Of a DNA stretch of 20,339 bases, positions 7,049-13,706 are shown one piece after another. The translations under genes and the position numbers were made by a program. Source of the stretch: UMGS1002 sp050946195 (lineage in GTDB: Bacteria > Bacillota > Clostridia > Oscillospirales > CAG-272); contig JBMNUI010000037.1 in assembly GCA_050946195.1 (NCBI GenBank), positions 1-20,339 of the forward strand. The letters are read 5' to 3'. The notes under the pieces are model-generated. The model ran no database searches and was not told the origin of the DNA. It saw nothing but the letters and a program-made list of their open reading frames with translations. Every line of letters starts with the position of its first letter. The stretch's first letter is position 1.

Positions 7049-7077
7049 TTGACATATCCGGCCGATTGTGCTATACT
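7049..7077 (+). promoter_or_regulatory. sigma-A promoter of scfA
   Basis: TTGACA (7049-7054), 17-bp spacer, TATACT (7072-7077). The predicted start near 7084 gives a short leader of about 34 bases before the scfA ATG. Its near-consensus form suggests strong constitutive expression of the peptide. Confidence 0.87.
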
Positions 7078-7117
7078 TGCAGTGATAAGCGAAAACTACC
7101 AGCGAGGAGTATTCACG

Positions 7118-7276
7118 ATGAAGAGAATCAGGACAATCGAGACCCGGAACCTGAAAAACAGCGCTGTGACAGGCGGCTGCGGCGAATGCCAGACCTCCTG
7201 CCAGTCGGCCTGCAAAACCTCATGCGGCGTTGCCAATCAGCCCTGCGAGCAGAAGCCGGCCAAAGGCAGCAGATAA
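7118..7276 (+). CDS. scfA: SCIFF ranthipeptide precursor (six Cys in forty-five)
   Basis: This 52-residue RiPP precursor has the exact SCIFF layout: a leader with TIETRNLKNSAV (residues 6-17), then six Cys at 21, 24, 28, 32, 36 and 43 in the core GGCGECQTSCQSACKTSC. In this family the downstream radical SAM enzyme builds thioether cross-links from Cys to a non-adjacent residue; in the Clostridium thermocellum peptide CteA the mapped bond is, as I recall, Cys32 to Thr37. Here residue 37 is Gly, so the acceptor must differ. The C-terminus carries an extra basic tail after Cys43 (KPAKGSR). GAGGAG lies eight bases before the ATG. The mature product's function is unsettled; a link to quorum sensing has been proposed in clostridia. 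Confidence 0.97.
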   Translation: MKRIRTIETRNLKNSAVTGGCGECQTSCQSACKTSCGVANQPCEQKPAKGSR

Positions 7277-7350
7277 CAAAGAAGCGGCGGCATTGTTGCC
7301 GGCCTGCCGACATGTATGCGCGCATTGGATATTATTTGCTGCGAGAGGAC

Positions 7351-7381
7351 AAGAGCTTGCGGGTTTCGCGGGCTCTTTTTT
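7351..7381 (+). terminator. terminator between scfA and scfB (probable partial read-through)
   Basis: AAGAGCTTGCG pairs with CGCGGGCTCTT (eleven pairs including two G-U, GGTTT loop) and runs into TTTTTT. It lies 75 bases after scfA and 20 before scfB. As no promoter is visible for scfB, the maturase is probably made by read-through, giving much more peptide mRNA than enzyme mRNA. Confidence 0.86.
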
Positions 7382-7400
7382 ATGATAACAGGGAGAGAAA

Positions 7401-8792
7401 ATGGTACATCAGTATAAGCTCGGCGGATATAACATCGTGATAGACGTTAACTCGGGGTCGGTCCACTCGGTAGACGATGTGTCATATGACATGATAGCCC
7501 TCTACCCCGATTATCCGCGGGAGGAAATCATCAGAAAGCTGCTCGACAAATACCGGGGACGCCCCGACGTGACAGAGGACGAGCTGAGAGAGTGTTATTC
7601 GGACATACAGGCGCTGGTCGACGCAAAGAAACTGTATTCCCCCGACGAATTTGAGGTAATTGCAGCCCTGCCGAGGCCGAACACCGGTACGGTTAAGGCA
7701 CTATGCCTGCATGTGGCGCACACCTGCAACCTCAGCTGCGGATACTGCTTTGCAGGGCAGGGCAGGTACCGGGGCGAGCGCGGGGTCATGAGCTTTGAGA
7801 CCGGGCGCACGGCAATTGATTTTCTGATCGAGCATTCCGGCCGGCGGCATAACCTTGAGGTCGACTTCTTCGGCGGCGAACCGCTTATGTGCTGGGATAC
7901 TGTGAAGAAAATCGTTGCCTATGCCCGTGAGCGCGAGCGCGGGTGCGGCAAGAATTTCCGCTTTACCCTTACAACCAACGGTTTGCTTATAGACGACGAT
8001 GTCATTGAGTTCTGCAACCGCGAGATGCAAAACGTGGTGCTCAGCCTTGACGGCCGGCGAGAGGTGAACGACAGGTTCCGCAAGACCCTTTCGGGGCAGG
8101 GCAGCTATGACATAATTCTGCCAAAATTCAAAAAGTTCGTCGAGGCCCGCGGAGACAGGGGCTACTACATCCGCGGCACATACACGCATTTCAACATCGA
8201 TTTTACTGAGGACATCCTTCACATGGCCGACCTCGGCTTTGGCCAGCTTAGTATGGAGCCGGTGGTCTGCCCGCCCGACGAGCCGTATGCCCTGACCGAA
8301 GACGACCTGCCGGTTCTGCTTGAGCAGTATGAAAAACTGGCATTTGCCATGCTTGAGCGCCGGAGGGCGGGCCGGGGATTTACCTTTTATCATTTCATGC
8401 TCGACCTTGAGCACGGCCCCTGCGTCTACAAGCGTATAACCGGCTGCGGCTCGGGTACGGAGTATCTGGCGGTTACCCCGAAGGGTGATCTTTATCCCTG
8501 CCACCAGTTTGTGGGCGACCCGAAATTCCGCCTCGGAAGCCTTTCGGAAGGCTTGACTAACAAAGAGCTGCAGGCGCGTTTCGGGAAGTGCAACATATAC
8601 ACCCGCCCCGAATGTCGCGAGTGCTGGGCGAGGTTTTACTGCGCCGGAGGCTGTGCCGCGAATGCATATCATGCGACCGGCCGCATTGACGGAATATATG
8701 AATACGGCTGCCGGCTGTTCAAAAAGCGGATTGAATGCGCGATAATGCTCAAGGTCGCCGAGTTTGAGGAGGAAAACAGTAACAAGGAGTAA
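7401..8792 (+). CDS. scfB: SCIFF maturase, radical SAM/SPASM thioether-forming enzyme
   Basis: This 463-residue enzyme installs thioether cross-links in ScfA. The N-terminal part (1-90) is the peptide-recognition region. The radical SAM cluster is C109-x3-C113-x2-C116 in HTCNLSCGYCFAGQGRY, with GGEP at 158-161 for SAM binding. The C-terminal SPASM domain, which holds two auxiliary [4Fe-4S] clusters, contains Cys at 341, 349, 367, 397, 405, 408, 414, 418 and 437, in segments such as PKGDLYPCHQFVG and CRECWARFYCAGGC. Length and motifs match the clostridial six-Cys maturases (CteB type). The ATG at 7401 has GGGAGA close upstream. A long open frame on the other strand (7701-8975) is a codon-bias shadow. 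Confidence 0.97.
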   Translation: MVHQYKLGGYNIVIDVNSGSVHSVDDVSYDMIALYPDYPREEIIRKLLDKYRGRPDVTEDELRECYSDIQALVDAKKLYSPDEFEVIAALPRPNTGTVKALCLHVAHTCNLSCGYCFAGQGRYRGERGVMSFETGRTAIDFLIEHSGRRHNLEVDFFGGEPLMCWDTVKKIVAYARERERGCGKNFRFTLTTNGLLIDDDVIEFCNREMQNVVLSLDGRREVNDRFRKTLSGQGSYDIILPKFKKFVEARGDRGYYIRGTYTHFNIDFTEDILHMADLGFGQLSMEPVVCPPDEPYALTEDDLPVLLEQYEKLAFAMLERRRAGRGFTFYHFMLDLEHGPCVYKRITGCGSGTEYLAVTPKGDLYPCHQFVGDPKFRLGSLSEGLTNKELQARFGKCNIYTRPECRECWARFYCAGGCAANAYHATGRIDGIYEYGCRLFKKRIECAIMLKVAEFEEENSNKE

Positions 8793-8796
8793 AGAC

Positions 8797-8820
8797 ATCC
8801 GGCGGTAAGGGCCGCCGGAT
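8797..8820 (+). other. hairpin in the scfB-decarboxylase gap
   Basis: ATCCGGCGG, TAAGGG, CCGCCGGAT makes a perfect nine-pair stem starting five bases after the scfB stop and ending four bases before the next AGGAGG. There is no T-run, so it is more likely an mRNA-processing or stabilising hairpin than a terminator. Confidence 0.55.
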
Positions 8821-8836
8821 TTACAGGAGGTAAGCT

Positions 8837-10171
8837 GTGGAAACACCGATTGCCGATTTTGTTCGGCGTTACCGGGAGTCCGGGAGCATTCGCTTCCATA
8901 TGCCGGGTCACAAAGGAATACCGTATCTGGGCTGCGAGAGCCTTGACATAACCGAAATTGCCGGTGCAGACACACTTTATGAGGCCGGGGGCATCATTCG
9001 CGAGAGCGAACGGTGCGCCACGGCCTTATTTGGTTTCGGGCAAACCCTCTACTCGGCGGGGGGCTCATCTCAGTGCATCAAGGCCATGCTCTACCTGATA
9101 ATGCTCTATCAGGCCGAGCGGAATAGAAGAAGCCGGTATGTGCTTGCGGCGCGCAATGCCCATGTCTCCTTCATTCACGCCTGCGCGCTGCTCGACCTTC
9201 TGCCCGAGTGGATTTACCCCGGGGACGAGGGCGTTGTCTTGCCCGGGGCGGTCGGGGATATGATTTCCCGAATGCCCGAGAGGCCGCTGGCAGTGTATCT
9301 TACCGCCCCCGATTACTTCGGGCGCAGCCCCGACATCGGGAAGATAGCGGCGGTATGTGATAGGTACGATGTCCCGCTTTTGGTTGACAACGCACACGGC
9401 GCGTATCTGAAGTTCTTGCCAAAGTCCCGCCACCCGGTTGACCTCGGCGCCTTCATGTCGGCAGACTCGGCTCATAAGACCCTCCCGGTGCTCACCGGTG
9501 GGGCATACCTGCAGCTCTCAAAGAAGGTGCCGGAGCAGATAATCGCCGCGGCAAAGGGGGCGCTCGCGCTGTTCGGCTCGACCAGCCCGTCTTATCTGAT
9601 TTTGCAGTCGCTCGACCTTTGCAACCGTTATCTTGCCGACGGTTACGGCGAGAGGCTTGCCGACTTTATCGGGGAGGTTGAAAACACCAAAGCAAGGCTT
9701 GAGAGCATGGGCTGGCGGGTAACACCATCCGACCCGCTGAGAATCGTGATAGACACAGCCCCGTCTGGTTATACCGGCGCCGGGGTCGCCGCCCGCCTGC
9801 GGGAGCAGGGGATTGAGCCCGAATTTACCGGCCCCTATGAGGTCGTACTGATGGTAACTCCAGAGAACACTTCCGGCGAGCTTGACCGGCTCTGCTCGGC
9901 CATGGCCCGGCTGCCCCGGCTTACTCCGATAAAACGATCGAAGCCCGATTTTCCGCACAACAGGCGCGTGATGTCCCCGCGGGAGGCTTTTCTTGTGCCC
10001 CGCGAGAGAATACCGGCAGGGTCAGCCGCAGGCCGGGTCTGCGCTTCGCCGGTCATACTCTGCCCGCCGGCGGTGCCGGTCGCGGTCAGCGGGGAGCTGA
10101 TGGACGAGGTTTGTGTTGCACTATTTGAGGAGTACGGTATCAGGGCGGTTGAGGCCGTGATGTGCGGCTGA
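8837..10171 (+). CDS. Orn/Lys/Arg decarboxylase-family PLP enzyme
   Basis: This 444-residue fold-type I PLP enzyme belongs to the group that includes Bacillus SpeA/YaaO. Visible motifs: RFHMPGHKG at 19-27 (the family opener), GADTLYEAGGIIRESE at 43-58, the PLP-binding Asp in LLVDNAHGAYLKF (D184, H187) and the Schiff-base Lys K214 in SADSAHKTLP. The likely reaction is decarboxylation of arginine, lysine or ornithine to a polyamine precursor; the substrate cannot be told from these motifs. At 444 residues it is slightly shorter than the roughly 480-residue YaaO relatives. The GTG start has AGGAGG six bases upstream. It follows scfB by 44 bases with no promoter visible between them, so it is probably in the same transcript. 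Why a SCIFF locus would carry it is unknown. Confidence 0.9.
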   Translation: METPIADFVRRYRESGSIRFHMPGHKGIPYLGCESLDITEIAGADTLYEAGGIIRESERCATALFGFGQTLYSAGGSSQCIKAMLYLIMLYQAERNRRSRYVLAARNAHVSFIHACALLDLLPEWIYPGDEGVVLPGAVGDMISRMPERPLAVYLTAPDYFGRSPDIGKIAAVCDRYDVPLLVDNAHGAYLKFLPKSRHPVDLGAFMSADSAHKTLPVLTGGAYLQLSKKVPEQIIAAAKGALALFGSTSPSYLILQSLDLCNRYLADGYGERLADFIGEVENTKARLESMGWRVTPSDPLRIVIDTAPSGYTGAGVAARLREQGIEPEFTGPYEVVLMVTPENTSGELDRLCSAMARLPRLTPIKRSKPDFPHNRRVMSPREAFLVPRERIPAGSAAGRVCASPVILCPPAVPVAVSGELMDEVCVALFEEYGIRAVEAVMCG

Positions 10172-10247
10172 AAACGGGTCGCTACTCAAGGATTATAGCT
10201 GCACCACCTTGAGGACGATATAGAAGAAGCTGCCGCGACAGCGCAAC

Positions 10248-10273
10248 AACCGGCATGGAAAAAGTCGGTTTTT
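10248..10273 (+). terminator. candidate terminator after the PLP enzyme
   Basis: AACCGGC pairs with GTCGGTT (seven pairs, one G-U, loop ATGGAAAAA), and the arm merges into TTTTT. It lies 77 bases after the stop and just before the esterase promoter. A second, weaker stem (CTCAAGG/CCTTGAG, 10187-10216) precedes it. Confidence 0.6.
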
Positions 10274-10278
10274 CGTTG

Positions 10279-10307
10279 TTGACAAGCAGAAAATAATGGA
10301 GTAATAT
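10279..10307 (+). promoter_or_regulatory. probable promoter of the esterase gene
   Basis: TTGACA (10279-10284), 17-bp spacer, TAATAT (10302-10307, four of six consensus matches). The leader to the ATG at 10356 is about 40 bases. Confidence 0.62.
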
Positions 10308-10355
10308 ATGAGTGAAACACTCTGATGCATAGCAAAGAAAGGAAGTAAATTCACC

Positions 10356-11132
10356 ATGGCGCTTTTTGAGGCGACTTTTCGCTCAAGATCACTTAACATG
10401 GACACCTCTTTTTATATAATCATACCGGAGAGCTGTCCCGAGGAGGATATTCCGACGCTATACCTGCTCCACGGAATGCATGCCAGCCACACCTCATGGG
10501 TTCGCAAAACCCGTATTGAGCAGTATGCAAATGACAGAAATATCGCGGTCGTCATGCCCGACGGCGAAAACTCATATTATACCGACATGAAGTACGGCAA
10601 GAATTATTATACCTATGTGGCCGACGAACTGGTCGATTACACCCGCCGGATTTTCAGGCTCAGCAAAAAGCGCGAGAAGACATTTATATGCGGCCTGTCG
10701 ATGGGCGGGTACGGCGCATTGCACACGGCCTTAAAAAAGCCCGAACAGTACGCCGCCGCGGCGTCTCTTTCTGGGGTGGTCGATATTGCCGGCCGCGTGC
10801 AAACCTGCAAATGGACAAAGGAAGCCGCCGCAATCTGGGGGGATAATTTTAAAAATGAGATTGCCGGCAGCGACGCAGATTTGTATTGGCTGGTAGAAAG
10901 CTTTCCGGACAGCGCGCCCAGGCCTCGGATTTATGTGGCCTGCGGGCGGCAGGACGGCCTTTATGATGATAATGTAAAATTCCGTGATTTCATGCTAACC
11001 ACAGGCAGAGAAAAAGGCTTTGAATTCAAATATGAGGAAGGCGACGGAATCCACAACTGGGAATTCTGGGACAGGTGGGTGGTGCCGGCCATTGATTTTA
11101 TGCTTGAGGGTAAGAAGGACTGCCGGGCTTGA
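10356..11132 (+). CDS. esterase family protein (tributyrin/esterase D type, alpha/beta hydrolase)
   Basis: This 258-residue protein is a putative esterase of the PF00756 type (EstA, S-formylglutathione hydrolase and antigen 85 relatives). The opening strand MALFEATFRSRSLNMDTSF matches the usual start of short clostridial and lactic acid bacterial esterases. Features in order: the oxyanion region LLHGMHASHTSW (38-49), nucleophile S115 in GLSMGGYGA, probable acid D200 in CGRQDGLY, and catalytic H233 in GIHNWEFW. There is no signal peptide, so it acts in the cytoplasm on short acyl esters; the natural substrate is unknown. AAAGGAAG lies about ten bases before the ATG. It has its own promoter and terminator, so it appears to be a single-gene unit. 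Confidence 0.92.
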   Translation: MALFEATFRSRSLNMDTSFYIIIPESCPEEDIPTLYLLHGMHASHTSWVRKTRIEQYANDRNIAVVMPDGENSYYTDMKYGKNYYTYVADELVDYTRRIFRLSKKREKTFICGLSMGGYGALHTALKKPEQYAAAASLSGVVDIAGRVQTCKWTKEAAAIWGDNFKNEIAGSDADLYWLVESFPDSAPRPRIYVACGRQDGLYDDNVKFRDFMLTTGREKGFEFKYEEGDGIHNWEFWDRWVVPAIDFMLEGKKDCRA

Positions 11133-11140
11133 GGGGTTAG

Positions 11141-11170
11141 ACCGTGCGGTATGTCCTGCCGCCCGGTTTT
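11141..11170 (+). terminator. terminator of the esterase gene
   Basis: ACCG-T-GCGG pairs with CCGC-C-CGGT (eight pairs with one T-C mismatch, nine-base loop) and is followed by TTTT, eight bases after the stop. Confidence 0.6.
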
Positions 11171-11203
11171 ACGAAATAATTTCAATAATTAATATAAAAT
11201 GTC

Positions 11204-11232
11204 TTGACAAAACCGGATGTTTTTGCTATCAT
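11204..11232 (+). promoter_or_regulatory. sigma-A promoter of the riboswitch-controlled operon
   Basis: TTGACA (11204-11209), 17-bp spacer, TATCAT (11227-11232). Transcription should start near 11239, about 25 bases before the riboswitch core. The leader to the first GTG is about 200 bases. No protein-binding palindrome is obvious, so control may be mainly at the RNA level. Confidence 0.86.
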
Positions 11233-11261
11233 TTAAGCCGTAAATTGAATAAAATACGAAA

Positions 11262-11378
11262 AAAGCAAAAATCTCGTGAGGGATTGACGCAAAGCTATAG
11301 GGGTTCTTACAGCTGTTGGTAAAAGCCAAAGCCGGTATGGTTTTTACGTAAATGCTTCGGAGCCAGCCAGTTGCCGTA
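11262..11378 (+). promoter_or_regulatory. cyclic di-GMP-I (GEMM-I) riboswitch aptamer
   Basis: The core matches GEMM-I in order. GCAAAAATCTC at 11265-11275 leads into a six-pair stem (11270-11275 with 11280-11285) capped by the GNRA tetraloop GTGA, the loop that docks into P3. The hallmark GACGCAAAGC follows at 11286-11295, then GGGG at the base of P3, whose distal stem GTAAAAGCC/GGTTTTTAC is at 11319-11347. The 3' strand is GCCAGCCAGTTGCC at 11362-11375, where TTGC closes P1 with the 5' GCAA. This class binds cyclic di-GMP at the three-way junction. P1 is short (four clear pairs). Its 3' strand is shared with the terminator that follows, so ligand binding should prevent termination and switch the operon on. 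Confidence 0.92.
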
Positions 11379-11417
11379 GACAGATAGATGATTTGTTCTG
11401 TTTTGCGGCGTTTTTTT
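11373..11417 (+). terminator. riboswitch expression platform: intrinsic terminator
   Basis: GCCGTAGACAGA (11373-11384) pairs with TCTGTTTTGCGGC (11397-11409) as twelve pairs with one bulged T and a 12-base loop, followed by TTTTTTT at 11411-11417. The GCC at its base is also the 3' end of riboswitch P1, so the two structures exclude each other. It ends 24 bases before the first GTG of the operon. Confidence 0.9.
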
Positions 11418-11441
11418 ATTAGTAAATCCGGGGGTGATGAC

Positions 11442-12341
11442 GTGAGAAAACAACTGACAGTGACGCTTGTGTTCCTGCTTGTCAGCCTTTGCGTGCTCGG
11501 CACGGCGTCATATGCATGGTATTCAAACAACAAAATCACAACCGCCTCCGGCATGTCGCTGTCTGTGGTCTTTCCCATATATATTGTAGCCTCGCTGGAG
11601 AAGGCCGAGAGCGTCACCTCGCTTGAAGGGTTCCATATGTACTTTGAGTTCGGCTCGGCCGAGCTTGAAGGCGAGAATCCTCTGATAAACGAATACGACA
11701 TGCTCGCTCCGGTGACCAGCTCGGACGGGATGAATTTTCTCTATCTGCCCTTTCGCTGCGTGGGGAATGACGGCTGTCCGAAGGAGGGGACCACGGTTGA
11801 CGATTACCTGACCATTCCCGAGTCGGCAAGCCGCGGATACTTTATCGACATACCGATGTATGTTATTACCACAACACCCTTCGACCTGCAGGTTTACATT
11901 AATAACATTGACATATTCAGCCCGATAGGGGGTAGCGGAATAACCGGCGCGGTGCGCTGTGCGGTGCTTGTCAAGGAAAACGGGGTGTACCGCTCGCTTA
12001 TTGTTGCAAAGGACCGGGAGGCAACCCCGCTTGTAGGTCAGGACGGGAAGGCGTATTATCCCATGATAGCCGACGGGGTGACCGCAAAATACGCCGATTC
12101 GGACGAAGCTGCTTATGAGAGCGAATATTACATGGACAACCCGGAGGTATTGAACCCGTACCTGCCCGAGAATGCAAATACCTTCACCCTGCGGAGAAGC
12201 GAAAAGGTAGGCGGGGTGACAACCTACTACACCACCGAGGTGCATCTGAGGGTATGGATTGAAGGCTCGGACAGAAACGCGGTTTTTCAGAATGCAGGCG
12301 AATATTTCTCGGTAGCAATATCAATGCATGTGGTCGAATAA
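11442..12341 (+). CDS. TasA/camelysin-like exported protein A, first gene of the riboswitch operon
   Basis: This 299-residue secreted protein has a SipW-type N-terminus: basic VRKQ, a hydrophobic stretch (about 5-22), then TASYAWYSNNK. An aromatic pair right after the Ala-rich cleavage region is typical of TasA and camelysin-like substrates. The mature part is acidic and beta-rich by composition. Near the C-terminus, LRVWIEGSDRNAVF resembles the WxEG(T/S)D segment that I recall in clostridial TasA-like fibre proteins. I therefore expect a fibre or matrix subunit, with the fold unproven. I chose GTG at 11442 because GGGGG (11430-11434) lies seven bases upstream; the in-frame ATG at 11388 falls inside the riboswitch terminator. 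The dedicated signal peptidase is encoded four genes downstream. Confidence 0.82.
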   Translation: MRKQLTVTLVFLLVSLCVLGTASYAWYSNNKITTASGMSLSVVFPIYIVASLEKAESVTSLEGFHMYFEFGSAELEGENPLINEYDMLAPVTSSDGMNFLYLPFRCVGNDGCPKEGTTVDDYLTIPESASRGYFIDIPMYVITTTPFDLQVYINNIDIFSPIGGSGITGAVRCAVLVKENGVYRSLIVAKDREATPLVGQDGKAYYPMIADGVTAKYADSDEAAYESEYYMDNPEVLNPYLPENANTFTLRRSEKVGGVTTYYTTEVHLRVWIEGSDRNAVFQNAGEYFSVAISMHVVE

Positions 12342-12375
12342 ATAACGCGGGGTGCGGTATTTGTGTGGAGGGGTT

Positions 12376-12909
12376 ATGAAGCTGATAGATGTAATTTCAA
12401 CCATTGTCAATATCCTGTCGGTGGTGTTTATTATGCTTTCGGTTCTGGTGACCGTGCTGATATTTTCGGCCAACAACAGGTATTCCGAGCCGGTGTTCGG
12501 GAACACAATGCTGCTGAGCGTCAGGGAGGACAGTGTCGCCGACGCCCCCAAAGGTGCGCTTGCGGTGGTGGACCTGACCGAATATAAAAGCGAGCGCGGC
12601 AATTACGTCGCTTTTATCGGGCGAGGGGCGCGGATTACCCGCGACCCGATGGCCTGTATCGGCACGGTTAAGTTTTACATACCGGTGCTTGGCGGGGTGA
12701 TGGATTTTTTCAGGGATTCGCTGGGCTTCTTTTTTGTCATAGTACTGCCGCTCGTTTTGCTTGTCATCTGGCATGTTGTCCGCATTGTCCTGCTTGTCAG
12801 AAATGGTGAAGCTGAACAGCTACCAGCACCCGGCAAAACCGGGGTTCAGGCAGGCGGCGGCACCGAAAAAGCCGGCGAGGCGGGCGACACCGATGCCACA
12901 GGAGGATGA
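12376..12909 (+). CDS. signal peptidase-like membrane protein lacking the active site
   Basis: This 177-residue protein has the outline of a SipW-type signal peptidase: an N-terminal membrane segment (7-30), a small extracytoplasmic part, and a C-terminal block IGTVKFYIPVLGGVMDFF (95-112) followed by a second membrane segment (117-140). That block closely parallels IGRVVFELPVLGYVDRII in the intact enzyme at 14520. However, the nucleophile motif SGSM is replaced by GNTM (T44 in the Ser position). Only 13 residues separate the AFI and IGTV strands, against 40 in the intact enzyme, and this deletion removes the His-Arg and Gly-Asp motifs. It should therefore be catalytically dead. The C-terminal tail (145-177) is low-complexity Gly/Ala/Glu. 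The ATG at 12376 has GGAGGGG at 12366-12372. A role as a partner or scaffold for substrate handling is inference. Confidence 0.72.
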   Translation: MKLIDVISTIVNILSVVFIMLSVLVTVLIFSANNRYSEPVFGNTMLLSVREDSVADAPKGALAVVDLTEYKSERGNYVAFIGRGARITRDPMACIGTVKFYIPVLGGVMDFFRDSLGFFFVIVLPLVLLVIWHVVRIVLLVRNGEAEQLPAPGKTGVQAGGGTEKAGEAGDTDATGG

Positions 12910-12914
12910 GGCGC

Positions 12915-13688
12915 ATGGCAAAAAAGCTAACCTCGGTAAAGAGCATTATTTATTTGTCGGTGCTCTCGGTCGTCCTGATTTTTTCGCTGTACAGCCTTTT
13001 TTCGGATGACGCTAAGTCATGGTTTGTCATAAATAAAATAATCACTGTCAACCCGATTTACGGCAGGGCCATTTCCTCAGGTGCGGGGCGGAACATATCC
13101 TCGTTTAAAAACGATGACAGCAGCGACATCGTGCTGCCCTTCGGCGATGAGACGAGCGACATCGAAGCCTTAAAAATCGTGCCGGGCGATATAATTCATT
13201 TCATATACATGATTTCGGTAACCCACCCGTCGGACTTTGATAACTCTACGCTTTATCTTCTGGGAGTATACGGCGACGGGGCATTACGGGAAGATTGCCG
13301 GATTCTTGCCGGGACTGTTAAGGTTTCGGTGGTAACCTGCACCGAGGAGGAGTCTGACGGGGAGATTACATATAATTACAGCTATTCGGACACCTGGCAG
13401 ACATTGAACAACGGAGAGCTCGACTCACTTCAGGACAACGGAACCGAGCTCGGTATTCCGATAGGGGAGTCGGATGTAACCGGGACGAAAATTGATTACG
13501 GCGCGTATGCAGGACTATATGTATATCTCGTCGACATACCGGTGCTTTACGTGGATACCGGTAGACTCCAGAATGCCCAGAAATGCGAGTACATTATGAC
13601 ACCCGACGGAGCATATCTGCCGGTAGAGGACTCGCTCACCGGCCGGCTGACCATTGAGAGATGTACTGTCATTAAAAATGCCGATTGA
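12915..13688 (+). CDS. exported or anchored protein B of the riboswitch operon
   Basis: I find no family I can name with certainty. The 257 residues begin MAKKLTSVK, then a hydrophobic segment (about 11-29), then SDDAKSWFVINKIITVNP. The aromatic pair and following NKIIT echo AWYSNNKITT in protein A, although no normal AxA cleavage site is visible, so it may stay anchored. PGDIIHFIYMISV (about 90-102) resembles the PGD-plus-strand segment of TasA-like beta-sandwich proteins. A Tyr/Asp/Ser-rich mature part supports an extracellular location. I chose ATG 12915, nine bases after AGGAGG; the ATG at 12906 abuts that site. The upstream stop (12907-12909) nearly touches this start, indicating translational coupling. 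Confidence 0.75.
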   Translation: MAKKLTSVKSIIYLSVLSVVLIFSLYSLFSDDAKSWFVINKIITVNPIYGRAISSGAGRNISSFKNDDSSDIVLPFGDETSDIEALKIVPGDIIHFIYMISVTHPSDFDNSTLYLLGVYGDGALREDCRILAGTVKVSVVTCTEEESDGEITYNYSYSDTWQTLNNGELDSLQDNGTELGIPIGESDVTGTKIDYGAYAGLYVYLVDIPVLYVDTGRLQNAQKCEYIMTPDGAYLPVEDSLTGRLTIERCTVIKNAD

Positions 13689-13706
13689 TTGAGGGGGGCA
13701 CTTGCG

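Noticed and set aside
7701..8975. 424-codon open frame on the minus strand
   Set aside because: It lies opposite scfB, whose Cys motifs are unmistakable; it has no convincing domain content and reflects codon bias of the real gene. The same applies to the long minus-strand frame at 4461-5222 opposite hydA and to those opposite the giant gene.
11388..11441. Upstream ATG extending protein A by 18 residues
   Set aside because: This start lies in the loop region of the riboswitch terminator and would put extra residues before the natural signal peptide; GTG 11442 has a proper ribosome binding site.
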